Shown: positions 1 through 7,341, numbered from the stretch's first letter. The stretch: DNA of 64,000 bases from Kineococcus mangrovi (GCF_041320705.1 NZ_JBGGTQ010000011.1:62001-126000), one strand, 5' to 3'. Notes: generated by a model from the sequence alone, not told the origin. Numbers and translations are program-made.

Positions 1-644
1 ACGCCCGCGGCGGCCGCGGCGGTGTCGAGCTCCCCACCGGCCGCCATCCGCGCGACCATGGGGGTGTCGATGGTGCCGGGGCAGACGGCGTTGCAGCGCA
101 CCCCGTGCCTGCCGTACTGCAGGGCGACGGACTTGGTCGCGCCGATGACGCCGTGCTTGGTGGCGTGGTAGGTCGTGCGCCCGTCGCCGCCGACGAGACC
201 GCCGAGGGAGGAGCAGTTCACGATCGCCCCGGAACCCTGCCGGCGCATCTGCCGCAGTTCGTGCTTCATCGAGGCCCACACCCCCTTGAGGTTCACCCCG
301 ACGATCGCGTCGAAGGCCTCGAGGCTCTCCTCGGCGGAGTCGACCGGCGGGAGCATGATGCCGGCGTTGTTGAACGCCATGTCGAGGCCGCCGAAGGTCT
401 CGACGGTCGTCTCGACGGCGGCGGCGACCTGGGCCTCCTCGGTCACGTCGCACCCGATCGCGACGACGTGCCGGCCCTGCGCCCGCAGCTCGTCGGCGAG
501 GGTCCGGGCCGCCTCGGCGTCCACGTCCACGACGGCGACGTTCGCGCCGGCGTCGGCGAAGGCGCGCACGGCGGCCTCGCCCATGCCGGCGCTGCCGCCG
601 GTCACGAACGCGGTCCGGCCGGTGAAGTCGTAGGTGACGGACAT
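1..644 (-). CDS. SDR family oxidoreductase (3' end outside window)
   Basis: NAD(P)-dependent short-chain dehydrogenase/reductase; the substrate cannot be told. The ATG at 644 follows a good ribosome binding site (GGAGG about 10 nt upstream). The cofactor motif TGGSAGMG lies at residues 15-22, NNAG near 91-94, the catalytic serine region NCSS near 143, and YHATK at 159-163 gives the catalytic Tyr and Lys. The usual CNAVCPG segment follows. About 215 residues are visible; a classical SDR has about 250, so only the last 30-40 residues lie beyond position 1. It is the last visible gene of a minus-strand run with the cyclophilin-like and MFS genes, separated from them by a 9-bp tandem repeat. SDR genes often sit beside MmyB-like regulators, as here. 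The family call is secure. Confidence 0.93.
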   Translation of the reverse strand, partial: MSVTYDFTGRTAFVTGGSAGMGEAAVRAFADAGANVAVVDVDAEAARTLADELRAQGRHVVAIGCDVTEEAQVAAAVETTVETFGGLDMAFNNAGIMLPPVDSAEESLEAFDAIVGVNLKGVWASMKHELRQMRRQGSGAIVNCSSLGGLVGGDGRTTYHATKHGVIGATKSVALQYGRHGVRCNAVCPGTIDTPMVARMAAGGELDTAAAAAG

Positions 645-661
645 GCTGGGTGTTCCTCCGG

Positions 662-706
662 GGTGTGCGGGGTGTGCGGGGTGTGCGGGGTGTGCGGGGT
701 GTGCGG
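662..706. repeat. 9-bp tandem repeat, five perfect copies
   Basis: The unit GGTGTGCGG is repeated five times head to tail and trails into a degenerate sixth copy. It fills the gap between the cyclophilin-like gene (stop at 721) and the ribosome binding site of the SDR gene (start 644), so it lies in the untranslated spacer of that minus-strand transcript. It is too short and regular for a CRISPR array. Copy number could vary by slippage. Confidence 0.9.
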
Positions 707-720
707 GGTGCACCGGGTCG

Positions 721-1098
721 TCAGCCGGCGGCGGGCACCGCCTCGATCGTGACGGTCGGCCGGCCCTCGCCCTCGACCAGGGCGTCCAAGGGGTCCGAGA
801 CGTGGCCGAGGACGACGAGCCCGGCCGACCGGGGGAAGTCGCGGTAGAAGAGGGCGAGGTTGCCCCAGGGGGCGTAGTAGGCGATGTCGCCGGCCGTGGC
901 CGCCGCGGCGTCGGGGGAGCCGTCGGTGCTCAGCCGGCCGGGCAGGTCGGCGACCTTCTCGGTGGCGTGGAAGTCGGCGAGGGTCAGGGTCAGCGGCAGC
1001 ATGGCCGCGAAGTCGCGGGCGGCCGCGCTGTCGTTCAGCGTCGCCGCCAGCGGCGTGCCCTCGGTGGTGGTGATGCGGATGTCCACGGGTGCGGTCAT
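721..1098 (-). CDS. cyclophilin-like fold protein
   Basis: Small single-domain protein of 125 residues that resembles the bacterial cyclophilin-like (DUF-type) family rather than true peptidyl-prolyl isomerases. Typical features seen are the N-terminal beta strand ([17 protein letters not shown]), an acidic middle, the segment [18 protein letters not shown], and the C-terminal [14 protein letters not shown]. No catalytic residues can be assigned. Its ATG overlaps the TGA of the upstream MFS gene (ATGA), so translation is probably coupled. Family members often lie with aldo/keto reductases, cupins and carboxymuconolactone decarboxylase-like proteins, as they do here, but their biochemical role is not established. 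Confidence 0.82.
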   Translation of the reverse strand: MTAPVDIRITTTEGTPLAATLNDSAAARDFAAMLPLTLTLADFHATEKVADLPGRLSTDGSPDAAAATAGDIAYYAPWGNLALFYRDFPRSAGLVVLGHVSDPLDALVEGEGRPTVTIEAVPAAG

Positions 1099-2384
1099 CT
1101 CCCGTCGTCGGTGGGGTGGTGGTTCGTGCTCGTGCTGGTGCTGGTGGTGGTGGTGGTGGTGGTGGTGGCTGCGGCGCGTCCGGTGCCGGCGGTGAGCAGG
1201 ACGACGACGGCGGCCAGGACGGCGAGGGCGGCGTAGCCGAGCGCGATGGTCTGCAGCCCCGTCCCGGCGGCGCTGAGCCGTCCCGAGACCAGGCTCGGCA
1301 CGGCCGCCCCGCCGTAGGAGAACAGGTAGACGGTGGACATCAGCCCGGCGCGCTCACCGGGGCCGATCCGGTGCAGCAGGCCGCGCACCGAGCCGGTGAA
1401 GGCCGCGCCCTGCGCGGCGCCGGCGACGATCCCGCAGGCGATGACGGCGGTGACGCTACCGGTGCGCAGCCCCGTCACGACGCCGGTCACGGCCAGCGCG
1501 AACACGACGATCCCGGCCCGCTGCGCGTTCGGGGGCCGCAGCCGGCCGGTCAGCGGCCCGCCGAGGGCGTAGGGGGCCATGAAGGAGGCGAAGACGACGC
1601 CGGCGACCAGCGTGCTGCGGGTGCCGAGGTCCTGCGCGGAGATCGTGGGGCTGAAGGCCTGGTAGAAACCGCCGAAGGCCCAGGTCCCGCAGAAGACGGC
1701 GACGGCGGCGGGCAGCAGGGGCCGGATCGACCGGGGCAGGTGCACGCGCGGGCGCAGCGAGGCCAGCGCCCCCGCGCGCCGGTCCACGGCCTCGGGGCCC
1801 AGGGCCAGCAGCACGGCGCAGACGGCCAGCAGGGCGACGACGGCGAGGTAGGGGGTCTGCTCCGGGGCGGGCCCGTGCTCGGCGAGCGCCCCGGCGCCCA
1901 GCGCGCCGAGGGTCAGGCCGACGAGGGGGGAGCCGGCGACGGCGGTCGCGCCCAGCCAGCTCGGCCGGCCCGGGGCGAGGTCGACGATGCCGGCGGCGAC
2001 GGCCGAGGAGCCCAGCCCGCAGGCCAGGCCCTGCAGGAAGCGGCCGGTCGCGAGGACGCCGAGGCCGGTGACGTCGAGCAGGGCCAGGGAGCCGGCGGCG
2101 GCCAGGCCCAGGGCGGTGAACCCGACGGCCTTGCGCCCGACGTGGTCCGAGAGCCGGCCCAGCACGACGAGGGCGAGCATGACGGCGACGAAGTAGGTCA
2201 CGGCGGCGACCGACAGGTCACCGGTGGTGAGCCCGTCGGCGGCGCGGTACCGCTCGTAGAGCGGGATCGGCGCGCCCGAGGCGGTGAACACGACCACCAG
2301 CGAGGCCACGGCGGCGGCGAAACCGAGCCGCCGGCGCGGCAGCACCCGCTCGGGGGCGGCGGTGCCGGTGCTCGGTGCGCTCAT
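1095..2384 (-). CDS. MFS transporter
   Basis: Major facilitator superfamily permease of 429 residues, with about 12 hydrophobic segments. The loop 2-3 signature is clear (GRLSDHVGRKAV, near residues 96-107). It is probably a drug or metabolite exporter; the substrate is unknown. The start is ATG at 2384 with only a weak Shine-Dalgarno sequence. Its stop overlaps the start of the cyclophilin-like gene by 4 nt. The C-terminus is odd: after the last helix it ends in a run of eight threonines and then alternating Ser/Thr, encoded by a GGT microsatellite on the plus strand, so tail length may differ between strains. Context suggests export of a product or toxic substrate of the oxidoreductase island. 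Confidence 0.9.
   Translation of the reverse strand: MSAPSTGTAAPERVLPRRRLGFAAAVASLVVVFTASGAPIPLYERYRAADGLTTGDLSVAAVTYFVAVMLALVVLGRLSDHVGRKAVGFTALGLAAAGSLALLDVTGLGVLATGRFLQGLACGLGSSAVAAGIVDLAPGRPSWLGATAVAGSPLVGLTLGALGAGALAEHGPAPEQTPYLAVVALLAVCAVLLALGPEAVDRRAGALASLRPRVHLPRSIRPLLPAAVAVFCGTWAFGGFYQAFSPTISAQDLGTRSTLVAGVVFASFMAPYALGGPLTGRLRPPNAQRAGIVVFALAVTGVVTGLRTGSVTAVIACGIVAGAAQGAAFTGSVRGLLHRIGPGERAGLMSTVYLFSYGGAAVPSLVSGRLSAAGTGLQTIALGYAALAVLAAVVVLLTAGTGRAAATTTTTTTTSTSTSTNHHPTDDGR
1143..1166. repeat. GGT trinucleotide microsatellite, eight units
   Basis: Eight perfect GGT units on the plus strand, flanked by imperfect GGT/GCT units. They lie in the 3' end of the MFS gene, where the minus strand reads ACC codons and encodes a poly-threonine cytoplasmic tail. 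Slippage by whole units would keep the frame and only change tail length. Confidence 0.9.
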
Positions 2385-2545
2385 CTCGGGGTCGTCCTCG
2401 TCGTCTGCGGTGCTCGGGCGCGGTGGGCGCGGTCGGTCCCCTGTCCGCCCCGTCGGCCCCCGGCCGAGCCGGGCCCGTGACCACCCGGTGGACCCGGCCG
2501 GGGACGGCCCCGGGGGGACTCGCCGGACCGGGTGGGCCCGGGACC

Positions 2546-2553
2546 GGGGGGGG
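2546..2553. repeat. G8 homopolymer next to a stop codon
   Basis: Eight consecutive G on the plus strand, a few bases beyond the stop of the carboxymuconolactone decarboxylase-like gene. It lies in the 170-bp spacer that separates that gene from the MFS start. No other signal was seen in the spacer. Confidence 0.8.
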
Positions 2554-2557
2554 ACGG

Positions 2558-2896
2558 TCAGTCGTCCTGCTCGACGATGTTCTTCAGCACCGTGGTCGCG
2601 CCCATGCCGTTGGGCCAGCCGGCGTAGAAGGCCAGCTGCAGCAGGGCCTCCTTCAGCTCCTCGTCGGTGACGCCGTTGCGCCGCGCGTAGGCGAGGTGGA
2701 ACTGCAGCTGCTCCATCTTCCCCAGGGCGGTGAGCGCGGAGATGGTGACGAGGCTGCGGTCGCGCTTGGACAGGCCCTCGCGCTCCCAGACCTCGTCGAA
2801 GAGGACCTTGTCGGTGTAGTGGACCATCCCGGGGGCGAAGTCGCCGAAGGCGTTCTGCCCGCCGGTCCAGCCGGTGCTCTCCTGCTGCTCAGCCAC
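2558..2896 (-). CDS. carboxymuconolactone decarboxylase-like protein
   Basis: All-helical protein of 112 residues of the carboxymuconolactone decarboxylase/AhpD-like superfamily. The conserved core SLVTISALTALGKMEQLQFH and the following AYARRNGVTDEELKE are typical. The AhpD-type redox CxxC is absent, so it belongs to the CMD branch rather than to peroxidase partners. The GTG at 2896 was chosen because GAGAGGAG lies just upstream; a longer frame to 2974 gives a non-conserved Arg/Pro-rich extension. Its promoter carries the composite motif at 2964-3006, with a plausible -35 TGGCAG (2969-2964), a 17-bp spacer and a weak -10 TTGCAT (2946-2941). The true reaction of such stand-alone proteins is mostly unknown; context suggests a role in lactone or electrophile metabolism. 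Confidence 0.88.
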   Translation of the reverse strand: MAEQQESTGWTGGQNAFGDFAPGMVHYTDKVLFDEVWEREGLSKRDRSLVTISALTALGKMEQLQFHLAYARRNGVTDEELKEALLQLAFYAGWPNGMGATTVLKNIVEQDD

Positions 2897-2963
2897 GCTG
2901 TCTCCTCTCGTCGGGGCGGGATCCCTCCCGCACGGGCACCATGCAACCGCGCTCCGGGCGGGT

Positions 2964-3006
2964 CTGCCAGGCACGGTCGTGAGGGGGTACCGCCAGGGCC
3001 TGGCAC
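2964..3006 (-). promoter_or_regulatory. composite operator/promoter motif, copy A
   Basis: Read on the minus strand toward the gene starting at 2896: GTGCCA (3006-3001), 9 nt, the palindrome GGTACC (2991-2986), 16 nt, then TGGCAG (2969-2964), which fits a -35 position. Copy B has the same 6-9-6-16-6 spacing and the same orientation relative to its target gene. This is a predicted binding site; the likely binder is one of the two MmyB-like regulators of the island, which is inference. Confidence 0.6.
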
Positions 3007-3043
3007 GCCCGGGCGGACCCCGGCCGCGCGGGTGCGCGCCGGG

Positions 3044-3631
3044 TCAGCCGCCGGCGTGGTCGTCGGCGGCCCAGCTGGCCAGGATGCCCAGCCGCTCGGC
3101 CGAGGCCGTGCCCGGCGCGGTCGTGCCGATGCGCAACGTCAGCGCCCGGTCACCGGCCGGCACGAGGTCCTCGCGGACCAGCTCCAGCTCCCCGACCAGG
3201 GGGTGGGCGACGACGACGCGCGGCCGGTGGGGGGCGCACCGCCGGGTGCTCGACCAGCGGGTCCGGAACGGGACGCTGGTGGTGGACAGCTGCCCGACGA
3301 GCCGGTGCAGGGTCCGGTCGTGCGGGTCGCGCGCGGCCGCGGTCCGCAGCCGGTGCACGTGCTCGTCGGCGACCCGGTCCCAGTCGGGGTAGAACGCCGT
3401 CGAGGCGTCCTCGTCCAGGAAGAGGAACCGCGCCAGGTTCGGTCGGTCGTGCCCGAGCACGGGGGCCAGCACCGCCCGCCCGAGCGGGTTGGTCGCGACC
3501 ACGTCCAGCCGGTCGGTGAGGACCGCCGCGGGGGTGTCGGTGACTGCCGCGAGGGCGGCCCGCAGACCGGGGCGCAGCCGGGCCGGGGGCGTCGTCCGGT
3601 CGGCGCGGCCGCCGACCCCGCGGGAGGTCAT
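3044..3631 (-). CDS. MmyB-like regulator without HTH domain (ligand-binding domain only)
   Basis: A protein of 195 residues that aligns with the C-terminal ligand-binding (PAS-like) half of XRE/MmyB-type regulators. Shared segments include LTDRLDVVATNPLGRAVL, NLARFLFLDEDA, FYPDW and VVAHPLVGELEL, with counterparts in the complete regulator at 7409-8266. The N-terminal XRE helix-turn-helix of about 90 residues is missing, and the 190 bp upstream contain no frame-shifted remnant of it. It is probably expressed: a -10-like TGGACT lies 6 nt before the ATG, with TGGCAC (part of operator copy B) 17 bp further up, so the message would be leaderless. It may be a ligand-sensing partner, an antagonist of the full regulator, or a decaying gene. 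Confidence 0.7.
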   Translation of the reverse strand: MTSRGVGGRADRTTPPARLRPGLRAALAAVTDTPAAVLTDRLDVVATNPLGRAVLAPVLGHDRPNLARFLFLDEDASTAFYPDWDRVADEHVHRLRTAAARDPHDRTLHRLVGQLSTTSVPFRTRWSSTRRCAPHRPRVVVAHPLVGELELVREDLVPAGDRALTLRIGTTAPGTASAERLGILASWAADDHAGG

Positions 3632-3660
3632 CACCCGAGTCCACGCCGGTGCCCGGACGT

Positions 3661-3703
3661 GTGCCAGTCCCCGCCGGTACCCCCGCAGCCCAGGGTCTGC
3701 CAC
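3661..3703. promoter_or_regulatory. composite operator/promoter motif, copy B (divergent)
   Basis: Plus-strand order: GTGCCA (3661-3666), 9 nt, GGTACC (3676-3681), 16 nt, TGCCAC (3698-3703), the same spacing as copy A. It sits between the HTH-less regulator (minus) and the quinone oxidoreductase (plus). On the plus strand TGCCAC would be a -35 with a poor -10 (TGCCCT, 3721-3726). On the minus strand TGGCAC would be a -35, 17 bp before TGGACT and the leaderless ATG at 3631. One site could therefore control both genes. Confidence 0.6.
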
Positions 3704-3764
3704 CGGCGTGCGGTCCGTGGTGCCCTGGACCGGACGCCCGCACCGCCCCCGCCCGTCACGGGTT

Positions 3765-3774
3765 CCCCCCCCCC
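3765..3774. repeat. C10 homopolymer in the leader of the quinone oxidoreductase gene
   Basis: Ten consecutive C lie about 50 bp before the ATG at 3825, in the presumed 5' leader downstream of operator copy B. Length changes would alter leader spacing but not a reading frame. Confidence 0.85.
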
Positions 3775-3824
3775 GCCGGCGGACCGGCCGGTGCCCTCGC
3801 CCGCCACCAGGGAGGCAGTACCCG

Positions 3825-4814
3825 ATGACCGACACGATGCGCGCCCTGATCGCCGGACGTGGACCCGACTGGGTCCTGGACGACGTGCCCGTCCCGCGGC
3901 CCGGACCCGGGCAGGTCCTCGTCCGCGTCCGGGCCGCGGCGGTGAACAACGCCGACCTGCCCCTGCTCGCCGCGGCCGACCCCACCGCGGGTGGGCACGG
4001 GGACGAGTTCGTCGCCGGGTACGAGTACGCCGGGGAGGTCGCCGCCGTCGGGGCGGGCGCCGGCCACTGGCGGGTGGGGGACCCGGTGATGGGTTCGATC
4101 CCGTCGTCGTTCGCCGAGTTCGTCGTCGCCGACCACCGGTTCGTCGTGCCCCGCCCGGCGGGGCTCGCCCCGCACGAGGCCGTCGCGCTGCCGACCGGTC
4201 TGCTGACCGAGCACGGCGCTCTCACCGTCGCCGGGTTCCGGCCCGGCCAGAGCGTGCTGGTCACGGGCGCCTCGACCGGCATCGGGCTCGTCGGCGTCCA
4301 GGTCGCGAAGGCGCTCGGCGCCTCCCGGGTGATCGGCACGACCCGCAGCCCGGACAAGCGGGACCTGCTCACCTCGGTCGGCGTCGACGACGTCGTCGTC
4401 ACCGGCGAGCAGGACCTGACCGGGGCGGTGCTCACCGCCACCGGCGGCGAGGGGGTCGACGTCGTCCTCGACCACGTCGGCGGCCGGGTCTTCGCCGACT
4501 GCCTGCCCGCCACCCGGCACGACGGGCACGTGGTGAACATCGGCCGGCTCGCGGGCCCGGCCTCCACCGTCGACCTCGACGCGCTGTCCTACCGGCACCT
4601 GAGCGTCCACGGCGTCTCCTTCGGCTTCACCCGGGCCCAGGAGACCGCGGGCGTCGTCGCCGGCCTGCTGCCCGAGGTCCTGCCCGCCGTCGAGCGCGGG
4701 GCGGTCCGTCCCGTCCTGGACCGGGTCTTCCCGGTGGACCGGGCGGGGGAGATCGCCGCCCACGTGCGCTCGGGGCGGGGAACGGGCAAGGTCGTCGTCG
4801 CGCTCGACGGCTGA
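3825..4814 (+). CDS. zinc-independent MDR family quinone oxidoreductase
   Basis: NADPH:quinone oxidoreductase-type medium-chain dehydrogenase/reductase of 329 residues. The N-terminal GroES-like domain includes NADLPLLA and the segment GYEYAGEVAAVG. The Rossmann domain begins at VLVTGASTGIGLVGVQVAKA (about residues 145-165) and continues to VVLDHVGG. The structural and catalytic zinc ligands of alcohol dehydrogenases are absent, as in quinone reductases. The ATG at 3825 has GGGAGGCAG about 10 nt upstream. It is divergent from the HTH-less regulator and shares operator copy B with it. The likely role is reduction of quinones or alpha,beta-unsaturated carbonyls. Many family members exist, so the substrate is uncertain. 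Confidence 0.9.
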   Translation: MTDTMRALIAGRGPDWVLDDVPVPRPGPGQVLVRVRAAAVNNADLPLLAAADPTAGGHGDEFVAGYEYAGEVAAVGAGAGHWRVGDPVMGSIPSSFAEFVVADHRFVVPRPAGLAPHEAVALPTGLLTEHGALTVAGFRPGQSVLVTGASTGIGLVGVQVAKALGASRVIGTTRSPDKRDLLTSVGVDDVVVTGEQDLTGAVLTATGGEGVDVVLDHVGGRVFADCLPATRHDGHVVNIGRLAGPASTVDLDALSYRHLSVHGVSFGFTRAQETAGVVAGLLPEVLPAVERGAVRPVLDRVFPVDRAGEIAAHVRSGRGTGKVVVALDG

Positions 4815-4846
4815 CCCGGCCGTCGTCGGGGGCCCGCGCCAGAGGT

Positions 4847-4890
4847 GGTACCAGCAGGGTCTGCCACCGCCCCGGTGACCGACCTAGCGT
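4847..4890 (+). promoter_or_regulatory. operator motif copy C plus promoter of aldo/keto reductase
   Basis: GGTACC (4847-4852), 9 nt, TGCCAC (4862-4867), then a 17-bp spacer and a good -10, TAGCGT (4885-4890). The stretch CAGGGTCTGCCACC is identical, 14 of 14 bases, to that beside copy B (3691-3704). The outer GTGCCA element is lacking. The site would control the aldo/keto reductase gene that starts at 4936. Confidence 0.65.
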
Positions 4891-4935
4891 GGAACCGCAC
4901 GCGAACGGACGAGCGAAGGAAGAACGAGGAGCGGC

Positions 4936-5919
4936 ATGGAGCACGCGCACCTGGGACGCTCGGGCCTGCTGGTGTCCAGGATCGCCCTGGGCACCATGAA
5001 CTTCGGCGACGCCACGGGCGAGGCCGAGGCCCACGAGATCCTCGACGCCGCCCTCGAGGCCGGCGTCAACCACATCGACACGGCCGACGTCTACGGCGGC
5101 CCGCAGACCCCGGACATGGTCCAGGGGTACGGGACCTCCGAGGAGATCGTCGGCGACTGGTTCGCCCGCACCGGCCGCCGCGACGAGGTCGTGCTGGCCA
5201 CGAAGGTCTACCAGCCGATGGGGACGGGGCCGAACGACCGCCACCTGTCGGCGTACCACCTCAAGCGCGCCTGCGAGGCGAGCCTGCGGCGGCTGCGGAC
5301 CGACCACATCGACCTGTACCAGATGCACCACGTCGACCGGGACACCCCGTTCGAGGAGATCTGGCAGGCGATGGACCAGCTCGTGACCGAGGGCAAGATC
5401 ACCTACGTCGGCTCGTCCAACTTCGCCGGCTGGGACGTCGCCACGGCCCAGCTGACGGCGAGGTCGCGGAACTCCCTCGGCCTGGTCTCGGAGCAGAGTT
5501 TCTACAACCTCGCGAACCGCGCGGTCGAGCAGGAGATGATCCCTGCGCTGCAGCACTTCGGGGTCGGGCTGCTGCCGTGGAGCCCTCTGTTCCGCGGCGT
5601 CCTCGCCGGCCGCGACCCGGGCCCGGACGCGGTGCGCCGAGGTTCCGACGGCGCGCAGGCCGAGCGCCGGCGCCTCGCGGACCAACTCGCCCGCTACGAG
5701 GAGTTGTGCCACCGTCTGGGGTACGCCCCCGCGCAGGTCGCGCAGGCGTGGTTGCTGCACCAGCCCGCCGTCTCGGCGGTCATCGCCGGGCCCCGGACGA
5801 CCGCCCAGCTGCGGTCCTCGATCTCCGCGCTGGAGATCGAGCTGGACACCGCGACGCTGGCCGAGCTCGACCGCATCTGGCCCGGTCCCGGCACCGCGCC
5901 GCAGTCCTACGCCTGGTGA
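4936..5919 (+). CDS. aldo/keto reductase (AKR, 327 aa)
   Basis: NADPH-dependent aldo/keto reductase of the group often called general stress or potassium-channel-beta-like AKRs. The catalytic tetrad is visible: Asp and Tyr in HIDTADVYGG, Lys in VVLATKVYQ, His in LYQMHHVD. The start HLGRSGLLVSRIALGTMNFG and the C-terminal cofactor segment (SAVIAGPRTTAQL) are typical, and the length is full. The ATG at 4936 follows GAGGAG. Transcription probably begins near 4897 from the promoter that carries operator copy C. It heads a plus-strand set with the cupin and the second AKR. It presumably reduces aldehydes or ketones formed under electrophile stress; the substrate is not deducible. Confidence 0.93.
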   Translation: MEHAHLGRSGLLVSRIALGTMNFGDATGEAEAHEILDAALEAGVNHIDTADVYGGPQTPDMVQGYGTSEEIVGDWFARTGRRDEVVLATKVYQPMGTGPNDRHLSAYHLKRACEASLRRLRTDHIDLYQMHHVDRDTPFEEIWQAMDQLVTEGKITYVGSSNFAGWDVATAQLTARSRNSLGLVSEQSFYNLANRAVEQEMIPALQHFGVGLLPWSPLFRGVLAGRDPGPDAVRRGSDGAQAERRRLADQLARYEELCHRLGYAPAQVAQAWLLHQPAVSAVIAGPRTTAQLRSSISALEIELDTATLAELDRIWPGPGTAPQSYAW

Positions 5920-5976
5920 CGCCGCGCGCCCGTGACCTCGCGAGAGACCGACCGGTGACCGACCGCGGGGCACCGG

Positions 5977-6020
5977 CAGAACACGCAGGAAACTCAGGAA
6001 ACTCAGAACACGCAGGAAAC
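5977..6020 (+). repeat. 17-bp direct repeat in the cupin leader
   Basis: CAGAACACGCAGGAAAC occurs at 5977-5993 and again at 6004-6020, with TCAGGAAACT between the copies. The region has a strikingly lower GC content than its surroundings and holds several AGGA elements before the true ribosome binding site (TGGAGGAACG) of the cupin gene. It could be an mRNA-level control element or a relic of duplication. Confidence 0.85.
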
Positions 6021-6031
6021 CTGGAGGAACG

Positions 6032-6466
6032 ATGACGAGCCCCGACGACTTCGACCAACCCTTCCCGACCGGCGAGGCCAACGACGCCTTCGCGCAGTAC
6101 TTCACCGGGCAGAGCTACCTCGCCCCCCTCGCCGGGGGGAGCGTCCCGGTCTCGAACGTCTCCTTCGAGCCGGGGTGCCGCAACAACTGGCACGTCCACC
6201 ACGGCAGCGCCGGTGGCGGCGACCAGGTCCTGCTGTGCACCGCCGGCTCGGGCTGGTACCAGGCCGAGGGCGAGGAGCCGGTGAGCATGGTCGCGGGGTC
6301 GGTGGTCCGCGTCCCGGCCGGTACGAAGCACTGGCACGGCGCGAAGGCCGACGCGTGGTTCAGCCACCTGGCCTTCATCACGCCCGGGGAGGGCGTCAGC
6401 AACGAGTGGCTGGAACCGGTCACCGACGAGGTGTACGGCCAGCTGTCCACGAACGACGGGAAGTGA
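6032..6466 (+). CDS. cupin domain protein
   Basis: Single-domain cupin of 144 residues. The two metal-binding cupin motifs are visible: NNWHVHHG near residue 51 and AGTKHWHGA near residue 97, with the glycine-rich loop between them. It resembles the stand-alone cupins found beside carboxymuconolactone decarboxylase-like proteins and aldo/keto reductases; such cupins have unknown substrates. The ATG at 6032 is preceded by TGGAGGAACG. It lies 112 bp after the first AKR, with an unusual direct repeat in its leader, and 11 bp before the second AKR, so the last two are surely co-transcribed. Confidence 0.88.
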   Translation: MTSPDDFDQPFPTGEANDAFAQYFTGQSYLAPLAGGSVPVSNVSFEPGCRNNWHVHHGSAGGGDQVLLCTAGSGWYQAEGEEPVSMVAGSVVRVPAGTKHWHGAKADAWFSHLAFITPGEGVSNEWLEPVTDEVYGQLSTNDGK

Positions 6467-6477
6467 AGAGGAACACC

Positions 6478-7335
6478 ATGAGCACCCTGGACGAGACCTA
6501 CACCCTGACCGGCGGCGTCGAGATCCCCAAGCTGGGGCTGGGCACCTGGTTCATCGACGACGACCAGGCGGCCGACGCCGTGAAGGCCGCGATCGAGGTC
6601 GGGTACCGCAACATCGACACCGCCCAGGCGTACGGCAACGAGCGCGGTGTCGGTGAGGGCGTGCGCACCTCCGGCGTGCCGCGCGCGGACCTGTTCGTGT
6701 CCACGAAGCTGGCCGCCGAGATCAAGGACTACGATGGCGCGGTCGCGGCCATCGACGGGTCCCTGTCGACGATGGGCCTGGACTACGTCGACCTCCTGCT
6801 CATCCACGCCCCGCAGCCGTGGGACGACTTCCGCGGCGGGGACTACTCCGAGGGCAACCGCCAGGCGTGGAAGGCCATGGAGGAGGCCCTGCAGGCCGGC
6901 AAGGTGCGGGCCATCGGCGTGTCCAACTTCCTCCAGGAGGACCTGGACGACCTGCTGGAGACGGCCACCGTCACCCCGCACGTGAACCAGGTGCTGGTTC
7001 ACGCCGGCAACACCCCCACGGAACTGCTGGCCTACTGCGAGAGCAAGGGCATCCGCGTCGAGGCGTACTCCCCGATCGCCCACGGCGAGATCCTCGACAA
7101 CGCCGAGGTCAAGGCGATGGCCGAGACGTACGACGTCTCGGTCCCGCAGCTGTGCATCCGCTACGTGGTGCAGCTCGGCACCGTGGCCCTGCCGAAGACG
7201 GCGAACCCCGACCACATGCGCTCCAACGCGCAGGTCGACTTCGTCATCTCCGAGGACGACATGGCCACGCTGCGGGACCTGCACGACCGCGACTACGGCG
7301 ACAGCTCCGCCTTCCCGGTCTACAGCGGCAAGTGA
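6478..7335 (+). CDS. aldo/keto reductase, 2,5-diketo-D-gluconate reductase type
   Basis: AKR of 285 residues of the AKR5/DkgA-like group, which reduces diketogluconate, methylglyoxal and other small dicarbonyls. The opening GGVEIPKLGLGTWFIDDD is typical. The tetrad is present: NIDTAQAYGNE (Asp, Tyr), STKLAAE (Lys) and LLIHAPQP (His), and GVSNF is also seen. The ATG at 6478 has AAGAGGAAC just upstream and follows the cupin stop by 11 bp. A strong hairpin terminator follows. Similar clusters in other bacteria (DkgA with alcohol dehydrogenase, cupin and CMD proteins) respond to reactive aldehydes; that role here is inferred. Confidence 0.9.
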   Translation: MSTLDETYTLTGGVEIPKLGLGTWFIDDDQAADAVKAAIEVGYRNIDTAQAYGNERGVGEGVRTSGVPRADLFVSTKLAAEIKDYDGAVAAIDGSLSTMGLDYVDLLLIHAPQPWDDFRGGDYSEGNRQAWKAMEEALQAGKVRAIGVSNFLQEDLDDLLETATVTPHVNQVLVHAGNTPTELLAYCESKGIRVEAYSPIAHGEILDNAEVKAMAETYDVSVPQLCIRYVVQLGTVALPKTANPDHMRSNAQVDFVISEDDMATLRDLHDRDYGDSSAFPVYSGK

Positions 7336-7341
7336 GGCACC

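Noticed and set aside
662-706. CRISPR-like array
   Set aside because: The repeats are 9 bp, contiguous and without spacers; there are no cas genes in the window.
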